Assembly: GCA_036496265.1 (NCBI GenBank)
Contig: DASXLL010000268.1
Coordinates: 1-25,195, forward strand
DNA from: CAYLLN01 sp036496265
Lineage (GTDB): Bacteria > Planctomycetota > Planctomycetia > Pirellulales > Pirellulaceae
DNA: 25,195 bases
Direction: 5' to 3'
Position 1 is the stretch's first letter. Each line of letters starts with the position of its first letter. The notes beneath the pieces are model-generated. The model did no database searches, had not been told where the DNA came from, and saw only the letters and a program-made list of their open reading frames with translations. A program made the translations under genes and the position numbers. This document shows positions 1 through 7,406 of the stretch, one piece after another.

Positions 1-1746
1 ATTGCCATTGGCCTTTGCAGGGGCGGTGGCTGGCTTCGCGGCAGCGGGCTTGGCGGCTGCGGCAGGCTTTGCCGGCTCCGCTTTCGCTCCGGCCTTCTTC
101 CGTGCGCCAGCCAAGTCCTGCAAAATGTGCCAGTTTTCGAGGCGATCTTGCTTGGCATAGAGCAGCGTTGGACTAGGGTTGCCGTCCTTGTCAAAATGCT
201 TGCCAAAACGGCCCTCGCTGCGAGCAAAATCGATGAAATCGACGACCTGGCCCGTCTTCGGGTTCGTCCACCAATCTTCATTTTGCGCCGGATTGCCTTG
301 CAAGCTCAGCCGCTCGGCAATCGTGTCGCCCTTGCGGGGATCGTAAATCAAGAGCGGGAAAGCGCGGGTATCCACGGAGAGCCGCGCCTGATCCGTCGCC
401 ATGTTATCCGCCACGCCATGCTCCGGCTGACAGGTCGTATAGCAGCACACGATCGCCGGGCCGTCGAACTCCATCGCGTCGATCACCGACTTATAGAAGT
501 GATTGATGTGAGCGCACGTCGTTTGGGCGACAAAAGTCCGTGGATGCATCATCGCGATTTGCGCGATTTCCTTGCGGCGCTCCTGTTTGCCGGCGATTAC
601 CTTGCCATGCACGCTCATCTTCGTGTTCTGGCCGGTGTAGCTCGATGTCGAAGCCTGGCCGCCAGTGTTTGAATAGACCTGCGTGTCGAGCACGAAGACC
701 TTGATGTTCATGCCGCTGGCAAACAATCGCGAGAGCGATTGGAAGCCGATGTCGAACATTGCGCCGTCGCCCCCGAGGCACCATAGCGGCCGATCGCTCC
801 ACCCCATCTGGTCCCAGCGGGACCGCACACCCATGGCCATCGCCGGAGCGTTCTCAAACAACGAGTTTGTCCACGGCACAAGATACGGGTTGTATGGATA
901 CGTCGAGGTATAGACCGTGTTGCAGCCCGTGGCGGCGATGATCCCCCACTGGTCGCCGAATTTGGCGCCCGTCGCGGCGCACATCATCCGCAAAGCGGTC
1001 CCTTCGCCGCAGCCGGCACATGAGCCGGCGCCGCCGGTGTAAATGTGCGTCTTCTCGTGCAGCATCATGTCGATCAGCAGGTTGTCGCTGATATACCGCT
1101 TGTCGGACGGACCAAAATCCTTGAAAAACCGGTGGCTCTTGCGGATGTCGGTCATCACCTGCTCGGTCTTCGGAATCATTTTCAGTGCCAGGTCGTCGCA
1201 AACGGTCACGCATTCCGCGCAGCCTTTGCACTTGCTGGGGTCGATCATGATGTTGAACATGCCGCCTTCGCCCTGCTTCTTGGCCGGACCTTCGTAGTAC
1301 TTGCGGGTCTTCGACCACTGCTTGGCGAACATTTCACGATCGGCCGGGTCTTTGATCCCCTCCATCTTCTTCTTCCACTCGCTCTCACTTAGTACCTTGC
1401 CCAAAATGGCCGTATCGGGACAGAGCGTGACGCAGTCCATGCAACCGGTGCAGTTCTCTTCGATGTACTCCGGGATATCCGGGGCGATATAGCTGAAATC
1501 GCGGAGCGTCGCCGTCCCCGCCGGAACCAGCGACCGCGCCGTCGAAAGATCCGCCGGCAGATCCTTTTCCGCATAGCCTTCTTCATAGCCGCGGATGATT
1601 CGCTCGTTAAAATCGCGGACATCGAGAATCGGCAACGTGACCAGCTTATAGTCACTGTCAACGAGCGTGCCGTAACTATTGTTGTTGTACGGATCACGCT
1701 CGTTCGCTTCGTTCAAAGACGGAAGTTTCTCGGTCGCTGCAGTCAT
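1..1746 (-). CDS. Pyruvate:ferredoxin oxidoreductase, ferredoxin-domain + TPP (beta) half, 3'-partial
   Basis: This is the second half of a split PFOR/NifJ, which oxidises pyruvate and CoA to acetyl-CoA and CO2 and passes electrons to ferredoxin or flavodoxin in the cytoplasm. The frame is open from the ATG at 1746 to the window edge (582 codons), so the end is missing. Two 4Fe-4S motifs are visible: CTGCMDCVTLCP (Cys99, 102, 105, 109) and CKGCAECVTVC (Cys173, 176, 179, 183). CAGCGE (Cys243, 246) and ATGC (Cys275) probably bind the proximal cluster, together with one of Cys435/436/440. The TPP/Mg motif is GGDGAMFDIG (about 325-334), followed by DTQVYSNTGGQAS. After about residue 545 the protein changes to an Ala/Lys/Pro-rich tail, which is unusual for the family. 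It lies downstream of the N-terminal half (ending at 2300), and the two are separated by the four-helix-bundle cassette. The enzyme family is clear. The substrate could be another 2-oxoacid, but the NifJ-like domain order favours pyruvate. Confidence 0.93.
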   Translation of the reverse strand, partial: MTAATEKLPSLNEANERDPYNNNSYGTLVDSDYKLVTLPILDVRDFNERIIRGYEEGYAEKDLPADLSTARSLVPAGTATLRDFSYIAPDIPEYIEENCTGCMDCVTLCPDTAILGKVLSESEWKKKMEGIKDPADREMFAKQWSKTRKYYEGPAKKQGEGGMFNIMIDPSKCKGCAECVTVCDDLALKMIPKTEQVMTDIRKSHRFFKDFGPSDKRYISDNLLIDMMLHEKTHIYTGGAGSCAGCGEGTALRMMCAATGAKFGDQWGIIAATGCNTVYTSTYPYNPYLVPWTNSLFENAPAMAMGVRSRWDQMGWSDRPLWCLGGDGAMFDIGFQSLSRLFASGMNIKVFVLDTQVYSNTGGQASTSSYTGQNTKMSVHGKVIAGKQERRKEIAQIAMMHPRTFVAQTTCAHINHFYKSVIDAMEFDGPAIVCCYTTCQPEHGVADNMATDQARLSVDTRAFPLLIYDPRKGDTIAERLSLQGNPAQNEDWWTNPKTGQVVDFIDFARSEGRFGKHFDKDGNPSPTLLYAKQDRLENWHILQDLAGARKKAGAKAEPAKPAAAAKPAAAKPATAPAKANGN

Positions 1747-1785
1747 CGGCGATATCTCATCGATTGAAGTTAAAGGTTTTGAATG

Positions 1786-1817
1786 ACCAAATCACAAGCA
1801 TCAAATCACAAACAAAT
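1786..1817 (+). repeat. Left arm of the 32-bp perfect inverted repeat
   Basis: This is identical to the reverse complement of 2252-2283 over all 32 bases. The arm contains the 9-mer CAAATCACA twice (1788-1796 and 1802-1810), 14 nt apart, giving it an internal heptad-like rhythm. Confidence 0.9.
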
Positions 1818-1850
1818 TCAAAATCCAAAGTCCCAAATGTTTCAGTCGCC

Positions 1851-2219
1851 TCATTCCTCGCTCTTCCGTAGAATGGCATTGAAGATTTTGAGCAACTCGG
1901 TCGCCTCTTGTACGAGGGAGTCTCGTCTCGCGTTAAGTTCATCGCTTCCTCGCGTATCTAACAGCCGCAAATGATACGCACTCTCTTTCGATTCCTTCCG
2001 GCAAATCTTGATTCGCATTCGGAAATCCTTCTTGCTCAGCGATTCATTCGCCTCGATATAGTTGGCGCCGACTGAATTTGAAGAGCGAGCAAGCTGTTTA
2101 ACGTCCTCAATATTGCAAATTGTCCGCGGGAGCCGCTTGACGAACTCGCGTGTCTGCTTGGCGAACCGATAAGTCCGACTCTCCAAGTCATATTGCGGCT
2201 TCGGGCGGCCATCATTCAT
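1851..2219 (-). CDS. Four-helix bundle protein (S23/IVP-like family)
   Basis: This 122-residue protein belongs to the small four-helix-bundle family (TIGR02436/PF05635). The family was first seen in intervening sequences of 23S rRNA and is related to the Avd accessory protein of diversity-generating retroelements. The signature is clear: YDLESRTYRFAKQTREFVKR near the N-terminus, then LPRTICNIEDVKQLARSSNS, VGANYIEANE, and a KKDFRMRIKICRKESKESAYHLRLL stretch written here in parts only for orientation: KKDF then ICRKESKES then YHLRLL. No catalytic residues are known for the family, whose biochemical role is unclear; nucleic-acid binding has been proposed. The ATG at 2219 gives the usual family length, although no strong ribosome-binding site precedes it. 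It is the only gene between the 32-bp inverted repeats. No reverse transcriptase or variable repeat accompanies it, so a retroelement role is not supported here. Confidence 0.88.
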   Translation of the reverse strand: MNDGRPKPQYDLESRTYRFAKQTREFVKRLPRTICNIEDVKQLARSSNSVGANYIEANESLSKKDFRMRIKICRKESKESAYHLRLLDTRGSDELNARRDSLVQEATELLKIFNAILRKSEE

Positions 2220-2251
2220 ACATTTTGTTCATTGCCTCGTTTGTGCTTTGT

Positions 2252-2283
2252 ATTTGTTTGTGATTTGATGCTTGTGATTTGGT
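2252..2283 (-). repeat. Right arm of the 32-bp perfect inverted repeat
   Basis: This is the reverse complement of 1786-1817 without mismatch. It ends 17 bases short of the TAA of the first PFOR gene. In the transcript the two arms could form a 32-bp stem enclosing the four-helix-bundle ORF. Confidence 0.9.
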
Positions 2284-2299
2284 GCTTCGCCTTTTGCAT

Positions 2300-4321
2300 T
2301 TATTTCCAACTCTGAATCAGGTCCTGCGGAACCTCCTTGGTTTCCTGATACCCGCGCTTGATGCAGGTCATGTTGTCCTGCACGACGCGGTCGCCTCGCT
2401 TGCCAAAATATTTGCGAATGGCCTTCTCGACGCCCGCATAGACCTGGTCGTCCGTCATGCCGCTCTTCTTCGAGTACGGCGTCAGTCGTAAGAATGCGCC
2501 GAGCAGCACGATCCCCTGCATGCGCATCTGCAAGTCCGCCACCGAGGCGACATCGCGGGCGATCTGCACCATGTCGGCGAAATAGACGTGAATTTTTTGG
2601 TCGCGGATAAACTTCTTGTGATGCGCTGGAATCCGCTCCCACACATCCTTGGGCTCGCTGAATGTCGATTGCATGATGACGGCGCCGCCCGGCACCAGAC
2701 CCGCCAGCGGATTCCCGCTAAACATAGCGGTCGTGTCGTTAAGCACGGCCAGATCGACAAATTCCAATTCGCTGTGCAGATAAATGTGCTTGTTGGCGAT
2801 CGTCAGATAGTACGTCGTCGGCAGGCCCTTCTTTTCCGAGCCGTATTTCGGATACGCCTGCACATCCATCCCGAACACATCGCCGGCAATCGTGGCGATG
2901 ACCTTGTTGGTCGTCACGCTGCCAAACCCGCCGATCGAATGCCCGCGCATCGAAAACGATCCAGCCTCGCGCAGATCGGGGTCCTCTTTGACCTTGAGCG
3001 CCAGCGCGTGATCGATTCCCACGCAGAAATAATCCTGCCCGTCTTCCATCATGTTATCGACGACCGCGAACAAATCGCCCGGCCGCACGTCGCGGCTGCC
3101 CAGTCCCGCGGCCCCACTATAAATCCGCGGAATCTTGTCGATCTTCTCCAATCCGTTCATACCCGTAACTGCGTCGCAAAACGCCGCCTTGATTTCGCGC
3201 GTCAAATGATTGCCCGTCGTCGAAAGCGGGTCGTCCATCCGCTCCAGCACGGTGAACGCCGTACAGTTCTTCAACGCATCGACGATTTGCCGCGACGGGA
3301 ACGGCCGGAAGCAAACGACATTCAGGCAGCCAACCGGGATGCCTTTCGTGTCGCGCAAGTAATCGACCGCCGCCTGGCACGTCTCCATGTAGCAGCCCAT
3401 GCCGACGATGATGAACTCCGCGTCCTCGCAGCGATGCGGCATCACAAAGTCGTATTTACGGCCTGTTTTCTCCGCGAACTGCTGAAACGCTTCTTCAAGG
3501 GCCGGGCCAACGCGGTCGTAATACCACCGCTGGGCGATCTTGCCCTTCATGTACGAGTCTTGATTTTGCACGACGCCCGACATGATCGGATTTGCCGGGT
3601 CCATCAAATTCACCAGCTTCTCTTCCGGCTTCCCGATAAACTCCTTCATGAACTCCAACTCGCACAGCCGCACTTTTTCGACCGTGTGCGTCGTCAAAAA
3701 ACCATCCTGCACGTTAAAAAACGGCGTATTCGACGCCTCTGCAGCCCTCCGGCTGATCAAACACAAATCTCCCGCCTCCTGGGCATTGCGGCCAAACAGC
3801 ATGCCCCAGCCAACATCCGCGACGCTCATCATGTCGTCGTGCCCGGCGTGAACGTTCAGCGAATGGCTCGTCAGCGCTCGCGCGCCAATGTTCATGACCA
3901 CCGGCAATCGTTTGCCTGAAATCGTGTACAGCACTTCCTTCATCAGGACGAGGCCCTGGCCGGACGTAAAATTCGTTACCCGGCCACCAGACGCGGCAAA
4001 ACCTTCGCAATAGGTTGCCGCCGAATGCTCGCTTTCCGGCTCAACAAAGACCAGCGTGTCGCCCCACAGGTTTTTGTAGCCATTCATGACGGCCGCGTTG
4101 TATCCGCCGCCCATGTTCGTCGAGCTAGTGATTGGAAACGCGCCCGACGCCTGCGTCACGTTGATTTCAACATGCACCACGGCCTCGGAGCCGTCGCACG
4201 TTGTGGGAATTCCCGGATATTGAAACTTCTGCTCGTCGCGTTTGGCGACCACATCGGGCGTATCGTCGCGCACATCGCGTACGGCCGTGCCACCACCACC
4301 CGCATCCAGGCCTTCCGACAT
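2300..4321 (-). CDS. Pyruvate:ferredoxin oxidoreductase, pyruvate-binding + gamma half
   Basis: This 673-residue protein is the first half of the split PFOR. The N-terminal domain carries AFPITSSTNMGGGYNAAV (about 61-78); the Thr in FPIT matches the pyruvate-contacting Thr of NifJ enzymes. TNFTSGQGLVLMKEVLY, SLNVHAGHDDMM and NVQDGFLTTHTVEKV are further domain I signatures. VLERMDDPLSTTGNHL belongs to domain II. RGHSIGGFGSVTTNKVIATI and AYPKYGSEKKGLPTTYYLTI mark the gamma domain in the C-terminal third. The ATG at 4321 is preferred over an upstream in-frame start at 4477, because GGAGAG lies just upstream and the extra 52 residues do not look like protein. In most bacteria NifJ is one chain of about 1,200 residues; here it is divided between the gamma and ferredoxin domains. 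The partner gene at 1-1746 follows after the four-helix-bundle cassette. Confidence 0.93.
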   Translation of the reverse strand: MSEGLDAGGGGTAVRDVRDDTPDVVAKRDEQKFQYPGIPTTCDGSEAVVHVEINVTQASGAFPITSSTNMGGGYNAAVMNGYKNLWGDTLVFVEPESEHSAATYCEGFAASGGRVTNFTSGQGLVLMKEVLYTISGKRLPVVMNIGARALTSHSLNVHAGHDDMMSVADVGWGMLFGRNAQEAGDLCLISRRAAEASNTPFFNVQDGFLTTHTVEKVRLCELEFMKEFIGKPEEKLVNLMDPANPIMSGVVQNQDSYMKGKIAQRWYYDRVGPALEEAFQQFAEKTGRKYDFVMPHRCEDAEFIIVGMGCYMETCQAAVDYLRDTKGIPVGCLNVVCFRPFPSRQIVDALKNCTAFTVLERMDDPLSTTGNHLTREIKAAFCDAVTGMNGLEKIDKIPRIYSGAAGLGSRDVRPGDLFAVVDNMMEDGQDYFCVGIDHALALKVKEDPDLREAGSFSMRGHSIGGFGSVTTNKVIATIAGDVFGMDVQAYPKYGSEKKGLPTTYYLTIANKHIYLHSELEFVDLAVLNDTTAMFSGNPLAGLVPGGAVIMQSTFSEPKDVWERIPAHHKKFIRDQKIHVYFADMVQIARDVASVADLQMRMQGIVLLGAFLRLTPYSKKSGMTDDQVYAGVEKAIRKYFGKRGDRVVQDNMTCIKRGYQETKEVPQDLIQSWK

Positions 4322-4568
4322 GAGATACTCTCCGTTAGAAACGCGCCCGCCGCTCCGGCTCGATCCGGGATGAGGCAGATCAAACAGCTGTGAAACCGAG
4401 CGTCCGCATCCCCAGCCGATGGCCGGGTCGCGGCAACAAAACACCCTGGGCCGTAGAATTGCCCGGAAACCAGGCAATCGCTACCGCCTGACGGAATTAT
4501 CCAAGCGTCAACATATCCGGCCCCTTGGGGTGTGTCAAAGTGATTTAATCGCGGGAAATTACGCTTTC

Positions 4569-5753
4569 GTGATCAACAATCTCGACAACTACCGCTGGCT
4601 CACGAGTCCCGACGCCGAGCCCTGGCTGGCCCTCGAGGCCGACGATCCTCTCCGCCTGCTCGCACGACTACGAAAAGACATTTCAGCCGAGCGAGCCCAT
4701 CTCGTCGCCGAGCAAATCGACCTTCGCCGTCGCGGCTGCGAGAAATTTCGCCGTGCTGATCGCATGTTTTTCACAAAGAAGGGCCTGGAGCAAGCGACCG
4801 ATGACCAACTCGCGGCTTACAAAGCCACGCGGTTTCCCACTGGCGCGCTCGTCAGTGACCTGTGCTGCGGCATCGGCGGCGATTTAGTCGCACTCTGCGC
4901 TCGCGGCCCAGTATTTGGGGACGATCGCGACGAAATGATGTCACTCGTTGCGACGGCCAATGCTCAAGTCCACGGTTTTGGCAGCGACAAGTGCTCCATC
5001 GTCGCCGCCGACATCACGACTACTGATATTCCTTCTGGCCCCTGGCACTGCGACCCCGACCGTCGTCCCACCGGCCGTCGCGCCACGCGTGGTGAGCTAT
5101 TTGAGCCGTCGATCGACGTTCTGGACCGCCTTCTTGGCCAAAATCCAAACGCTGCCATCAAATTGGCGCCGGCGACTGACGTACCGGCTGCCTGGCAAGA
5201 AATCGCCGAACTCCAGTGGCTCGAATCCCGTGGCGAATGTCGCCAACAAGTCGCGTGGTTTGGCGGCCTCGCAAAACATCCCGGCCGCCGTGCCGCCACC
5301 ATCGTTCCTTCAAATGGCCAACATCGAACGGTAGTCGGACTCGCCGACGAAATGCCGCCCATCGCCGACAAAATCGGCCGCTACCTCTACGAACCCGCCG
5401 CCGCCATCCTCGCCGCCAAGCTAACCTCCGAACTCTGCCGCCAGCACAACGTCACCGGCCTCAGCCCAGCCATCGCCTATCTAACCAGCGACACTCCCAT
5501 CGACGACGTCGCCCTCGCCGCTTTCGAAGTGCTCGACCTCCTCCCCTTCGACCGCAAGCAACTCCGCGCCTACTGCCGCCAGCACAATCTCGGCCGCCTC
5601 GAAATTAAAAAACGCGGTGTCGAGCTCGATCCCGCCAAGCTCCGCCAAGAAATCGTCGCCCCGGGCGATAACGCCGCCACAATCCTGATCGCTCCTTACC
5701 AACACCAAACCCGCGCCATCATCGCCCGCCGGCTGACAACGAAGGCAACTTAG
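4569..5753 (+). CDS. Class I SAM-dependent methyltransferase with THUMP-like C-terminal domain
   Basis: A SAM-binding Rossmann core is shown by SDLCCGIGGDLVALCARGPV (motif I), followed by the acidic GDDRD that normally contacts the ribose. WHCDPDRRPTGRR corresponds to motif IV (DPDRR). The N-terminal YRWLTSPDAEPWL and RMFFTKKGLEQATDDQLAAY, and the C-terminal LEIKKRGVELDPAKLRQ, match the family with a THUMP-like domain found in planctomycetes and actinobacteria, for which RNA methylation is likely but the substrate is unknown. The frame is also open to an ATG at 4419. I prefer the GTG at 4569 because similarity to the family, as I remember it, begins at NNLDNYRWL and the preceding 50 residues look non-coding; this choice is uncertain. 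The gene is divergent from the PFOR operon. Its TAG lies in the terminator-like palindrome shared with the converging gene. Confidence 0.85.
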   Translation: MINNLDNYRWLTSPDAEPWLALEADDPLRLLARLRKDISAERAHLVAEQIDLRRRGCEKFRRADRMFFTKKGLEQATDDQLAAYKATRFPTGALVSDLCCGIGGDLVALCARGPVFGDDRDEMMSLVATANAQVHGFGSDKCSIVAADITTTDIPSGPWHCDPDRRPTGRRATRGELFEPSIDVLDRLLGQNPNAAIKLAPATDVPAAWQEIAELQWLESRGECRQQVAWFGGLAKHPGRRAATIVPSNGQHRTVVGLADEMPPIADKIGRYLYEPAAAILAAKLTSELCRQHNVTGLSPAIAYLTSDTPIDDVALAAFEVLDLLPFDRKQLRAYCRQHNLGRLEIKKRGVELDPAKLRQEIVAPGDNAATILIAPYQHQTRAIIARRLTTKAT

Positions 5754-5824
5754 CCACGAAAAACACAAAAAGAGACGAAAAGAAATCCCACCTTTTTTGT
5801 GCCTCTTTGTGTTTTTTGTGGCTA
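5751..5824. terminator. Palindromic repeat and probable bidirectional terminator between convergent genes
   Basis: The left arm starts TAGCCACGAAAAACACAAA and the right arm ends TTTGTGTTTTTTGTGGCTA, an imperfect inverted repeat of about 30 bp with A/T-rich strands. The first TAG is the stop codon of the plus-strand methyltransferase. The complement of the last CTA is the stop codon of the minus-strand phosphotransferase. The position and the A/U-rich flanks suit a bidirectional terminator. The sequence also resembles a dispersed repeat (TAGCCACGAAGACACAAAG type) that I recall from many environmental genomes. Confidence 0.7.
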
Positions 5825-6868
5825 TTTGAATCCCGCGATCGCCGCATCCCACGGCGGCGGTGTCAGTAGCCAACTTCTCGCCAGATCGCGAACAATCTCC
5901 TGCTGCCGCAGTTCCAAATAATCGACGGGACTCTTGCCATCTACTCGCGCCAACATGCAGCCGGCCAAGTTTAGCAGCGTCCGCTGCTCCAGCGCCGCAA
6001 GTTCTTGCGCCGCGACACTCCGCAGCATCGCCGCCCGATACGTTCGCCAAAACAAATCCGCAATTTGCCGATATTCATCGCCCCTTTCGCCCGCCCACAG
6101 GCTCTTGAGGAGCAAGTGTGTCAGAAAAAAACCCAGATCAAACGCCGGATCCCCGTAATGGCCGACTTCGAAGTCGATCTGCATCACATGTCCCGGCCAT
6201 ACCAGCAGATTCTTGGGACTGAAGTCGCCATGCACCAAACACCGCCGATGCGTGGCCACCGATTCGACCAATTGCCCGATTTGCCCTGCCAAATCCGAAT
6301 GTTTCAACGCAATCCATCGATAATACGGATCAATGCGCAACTGTTCGAAGTAGCTGCGATCATCAAGCTGCCTGGCAATATCCTCATTCCGCCACGAGCC
6401 GCCATGAATCGCTCCCAACAATTGCCCACATGCGACCGCCAAATCGCGGCTCGCCCCAATTTCCCCCGCCAGCAACATCTGCTTCCACGTACGATGCTCG
6501 TCCGGAGCCGCCGTCATCGCATACGCATAATTCGCCCGATCCTCCCACAGCAGCTGTGGTACCTCCGCTTCAACTTTGAACCTTGAACCTTGAACTTTAA
6601 ACTCGATTCGAAGCAACTCACCGCACAACTTTAAAACTTCCACTTCCCTCCAAATCCTCTCCACCGAACACAGCCACTCCTCCGCCACCCGCAACCGCCC
6701 CCGCGCCTGTTTCATCACAAAACGCTCGCCGCCGTCTGGCAGCGAAACCAGCAGCACGAGATTCGAAACGCCGCCAGCCAGCTCGCGCGCCGCAACTTGC
6801 TGAACAGCACCTACTCGGCCCGCTGACCTCAGATACTCCGCAACGTTATCCGCAGTTAGTTCGTACAT
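5822..6868 (-). CDS. Phosphotransferase (APH/choline-kinase fold)
   Basis: This 348-residue kinase-fold protein phosphorylates a small molecule, not a protein. The catalytic loop LVHGDFSPKNLL has His213-Gly-Asp215 and Asn220, and IDFEVGHYGDPAFDLGFFLT supplies the metal-binding Asp232. VMKQA near residue 53 gives the ATP-contacting Lys. TAAPDEHRTWKQMLLAG and KQARGRLRVAEEWLCSVERI resemble methylthioribose-kinase-like and related sugar kinases, but I cannot name the substrate. Residues of about 86-101 (RIEFKVQGSRFKVEAE) are not part of the fold as I know it: they are encoded by an in-frame heptamer repeat at 6571-6604. The ATG at 6868 is the only convincing start and has a weak ribosome-binding site. 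The gene converges with the methyltransferase and shares its terminator. A real antibiotic-resistance role is unlikely. Confidence 0.85.
   Translation of the reverse strand: MYELTADNVAEYLRSAGRVGAVQQVAARELAGGVSNLVLLVSLPDGGERFVMKQARGRLRVAEEWLCSVERIWREVEVLKLCGELLRIEFKVQGSRFKVEAEVPQLLWEDRANYAYAMTAAPDEHRTWKQMLLAGEIGASRDLAVACGQLLGAIHGGSWRNEDIARQLDDRSYFEQLRIDPYYRWIALKHSDLAGQIGQLVESVATHRRCLVHGDFSPKNLLVWPGHVMQIDFEVGHYGDPAFDLGFFLTHLLLKSLWAGERGDEYRQIADLFWRTYRAAMLRSVAAQELAALEQRTLLNLAGCMLARVDGKSPVDYLELRQQEIVRDLARSWLLTPPPWDAAIAGFK
6571..6604 (-). repeat. In-frame heptamer repeat (TTCAAGG type) inside the phosphotransferase gene
   Basis: Read on the coding strand, about five 7-nt units follow one another: TTTAAAG, TTCAAGG, TTCAAGG, TTCAAAG, TTGAAG. 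They encode the FKVQGSRFKVEA segment (residues about 90-101) at the boundary between the N-lobe and the conserved PQLLWEDRANYAYAMTAAP block. The frame is kept open. Confidence 0.8.
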
Positions 6869-6969
6869 AACCCAAATGCATGCCTGCGTTGCAGAAGTTC
6901 TTCCGTAGGCTCAGGCCGCGAAATCCGTCTGTCCAAATGCCAGAGTTTTTGCGAGGAGCGGTTGGACAA

Positions 6970-7251
6970 CTAGCGGTCTATGATAAACGCACAAAGTGCC
7001 CACAATCCCATTGCGATCAGCACGAGGATTGGCGGGACAAATGCGACTAGATAGCCGACCATGATTCCAGCACCAAGTTCGCCAGGTATGTTAGCCGCGT
7101 AATTGGCGGCCGTGCAGCTGCATAGGATTGCAATCCCGACGGCCATAGGCGTTAGCAGGAGTATTACGCCGACACCGATGCCTCGCTTAATTTTGTCGGC
7201 TGGAGCTAATGGTTTATCGGAGCGCGGCGACTCGTAGGGGTTCTGGTCCAT
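6970..7251 (-). CDS. Small membrane protein with MDQNPYESP start
   Basis: This 93-residue hypothetical protein begins MDQNPYESPRSDKPL, a soluble head of about 23 residues ending in KIKR. Two hydrophobic segments follow: about 25-50 (GIGVGVILLLTPMAVGIAIL) and about 64-90 (IMVGYLVAFVPPILVLIAMG). The N-terminal NPYxSP motif is one I recall from many small planctomycete membrane proteins of unknown function. The ATG at 7251 overlaps the TGA of the upstream gene by one base (TGATG), indicating translational coupling; a GTG one codon earlier is possible. The first 28 bases of the gene recur, inverted, at 7817-7844 as the start of another small gene. No function can be assigned. Confidence 0.7.
   Translation of the reverse strand: MDQNPYESPRSDKPLAPADKIKRGIGVGVILLLTPMAVGIAILCSCTAANYAANIPGELGAGIMVGYLVAFVPPILVLIAMGLWALCAFIIDR
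7224..7251 (-). repeat. 28-bp inverted copy of a gene start (pair with 7817-7844)
   Basis: The reverse complement of this segment is identical to 7817-7844 over 28 bases, from the start codon through codon 9 and one extra base. Synonymous positions also match, which protein conservation alone would not require. Confidence 0.85.
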
Positions 7252-7406
7252 CACTTGTGCTCAAGGTCTTCTGGATTGGGAGGAAAGTCGTCTTCGTGCT
7301 CCCACCAATTCGTTATGCGATGGAAATCCCTGGCGGCACGAATGTGGAATGCTACCAAGCAAACCGCATACACAACGAGTGCGACGATTGCCAGAATCCA
7401 GTTCAT
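7251..7406 (-). CDS. Very small single-span membrane protein
   Basis: This 51-residue protein has one transmembrane helix, MNWILAIVALVVYAVCLVAF, at its N-terminus and a polar tail (HIRAARDFHRITNWWEHEDD then FPPNPEDLEHK). The ATG at 7406 follows a G-rich stretch that could act as ribosome-binding site. Longer in-frame starts at 7433 and 7466 exist but would place charged residues before the helix. The stop overlaps the start of the next gene (TGATG), so the two small membrane proteins are probably made together. I do not recognise a family. Confidence 0.55.
   Translation of the reverse strand: MNWILAIVALVVYAVCLVAFHIRAARDFHRITNWWEHEDDFPPNPEDLEHK

Larger units (their letters stand above)
1786..2283 (-). 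mobile_element. Inverted-repeat-bounded cassette carrying one four-helix-bundle gene
   Basis: A 498-bp segment is bounded by perfect 32-bp inverted repeats (1786-1817 and 2252-2283). It contains a single gene, the four-helix-bundle ORF at 1851-2219, in the same direction as the surrounding PFOR genes. It lies exactly between the stop of the first PFOR gene (2300) and the start of the second (1746), so it breaks neither reading frame. It looks more AT-rich than its neighbours. No transposase is present. Related end sequence recurs at 24882-25003. Mobility is inferred from the bounded structure and the second copy. The alternative is a fixed RNA stem enclosing a gene, as in 23S rRNA intervening sequences. 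Confidence 0.6.

Noticed and set aside
1757..1942. Short frame with FEFVCDLMLVIWSF, similar to one at 24773-24967
   Set aside because: The shared peptide is only the repeat arm read in one frame; there is no independent evidence of a gene.
1786..2283. Diversity-generating retroelement
   Set aside because: The four-helix protein is related to Avd, but there is no reverse transcriptase, template repeat or variable repeat nearby.
2588..3919. Long plus-strand open frame (443 codons) opposite the PFOR gene
   Set aside because: It is a GC-driven antisense frame: the product is Arg/His-rich with no recognisable motif, while the minus strand encodes clear PFOR domains.
5481..6050. Minus-strand frame spanning the convergent gene ends
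   Set aside because: It reads through the palindrome (KNTKRHKKG) and overlaps two real genes out of frame.
5822..6868. Aminoglycoside resistance gene
   Set aside because: The fold is shared by many small-molecule kinases; the motifs fit sugar-type kinases better and the context is housekeeping.
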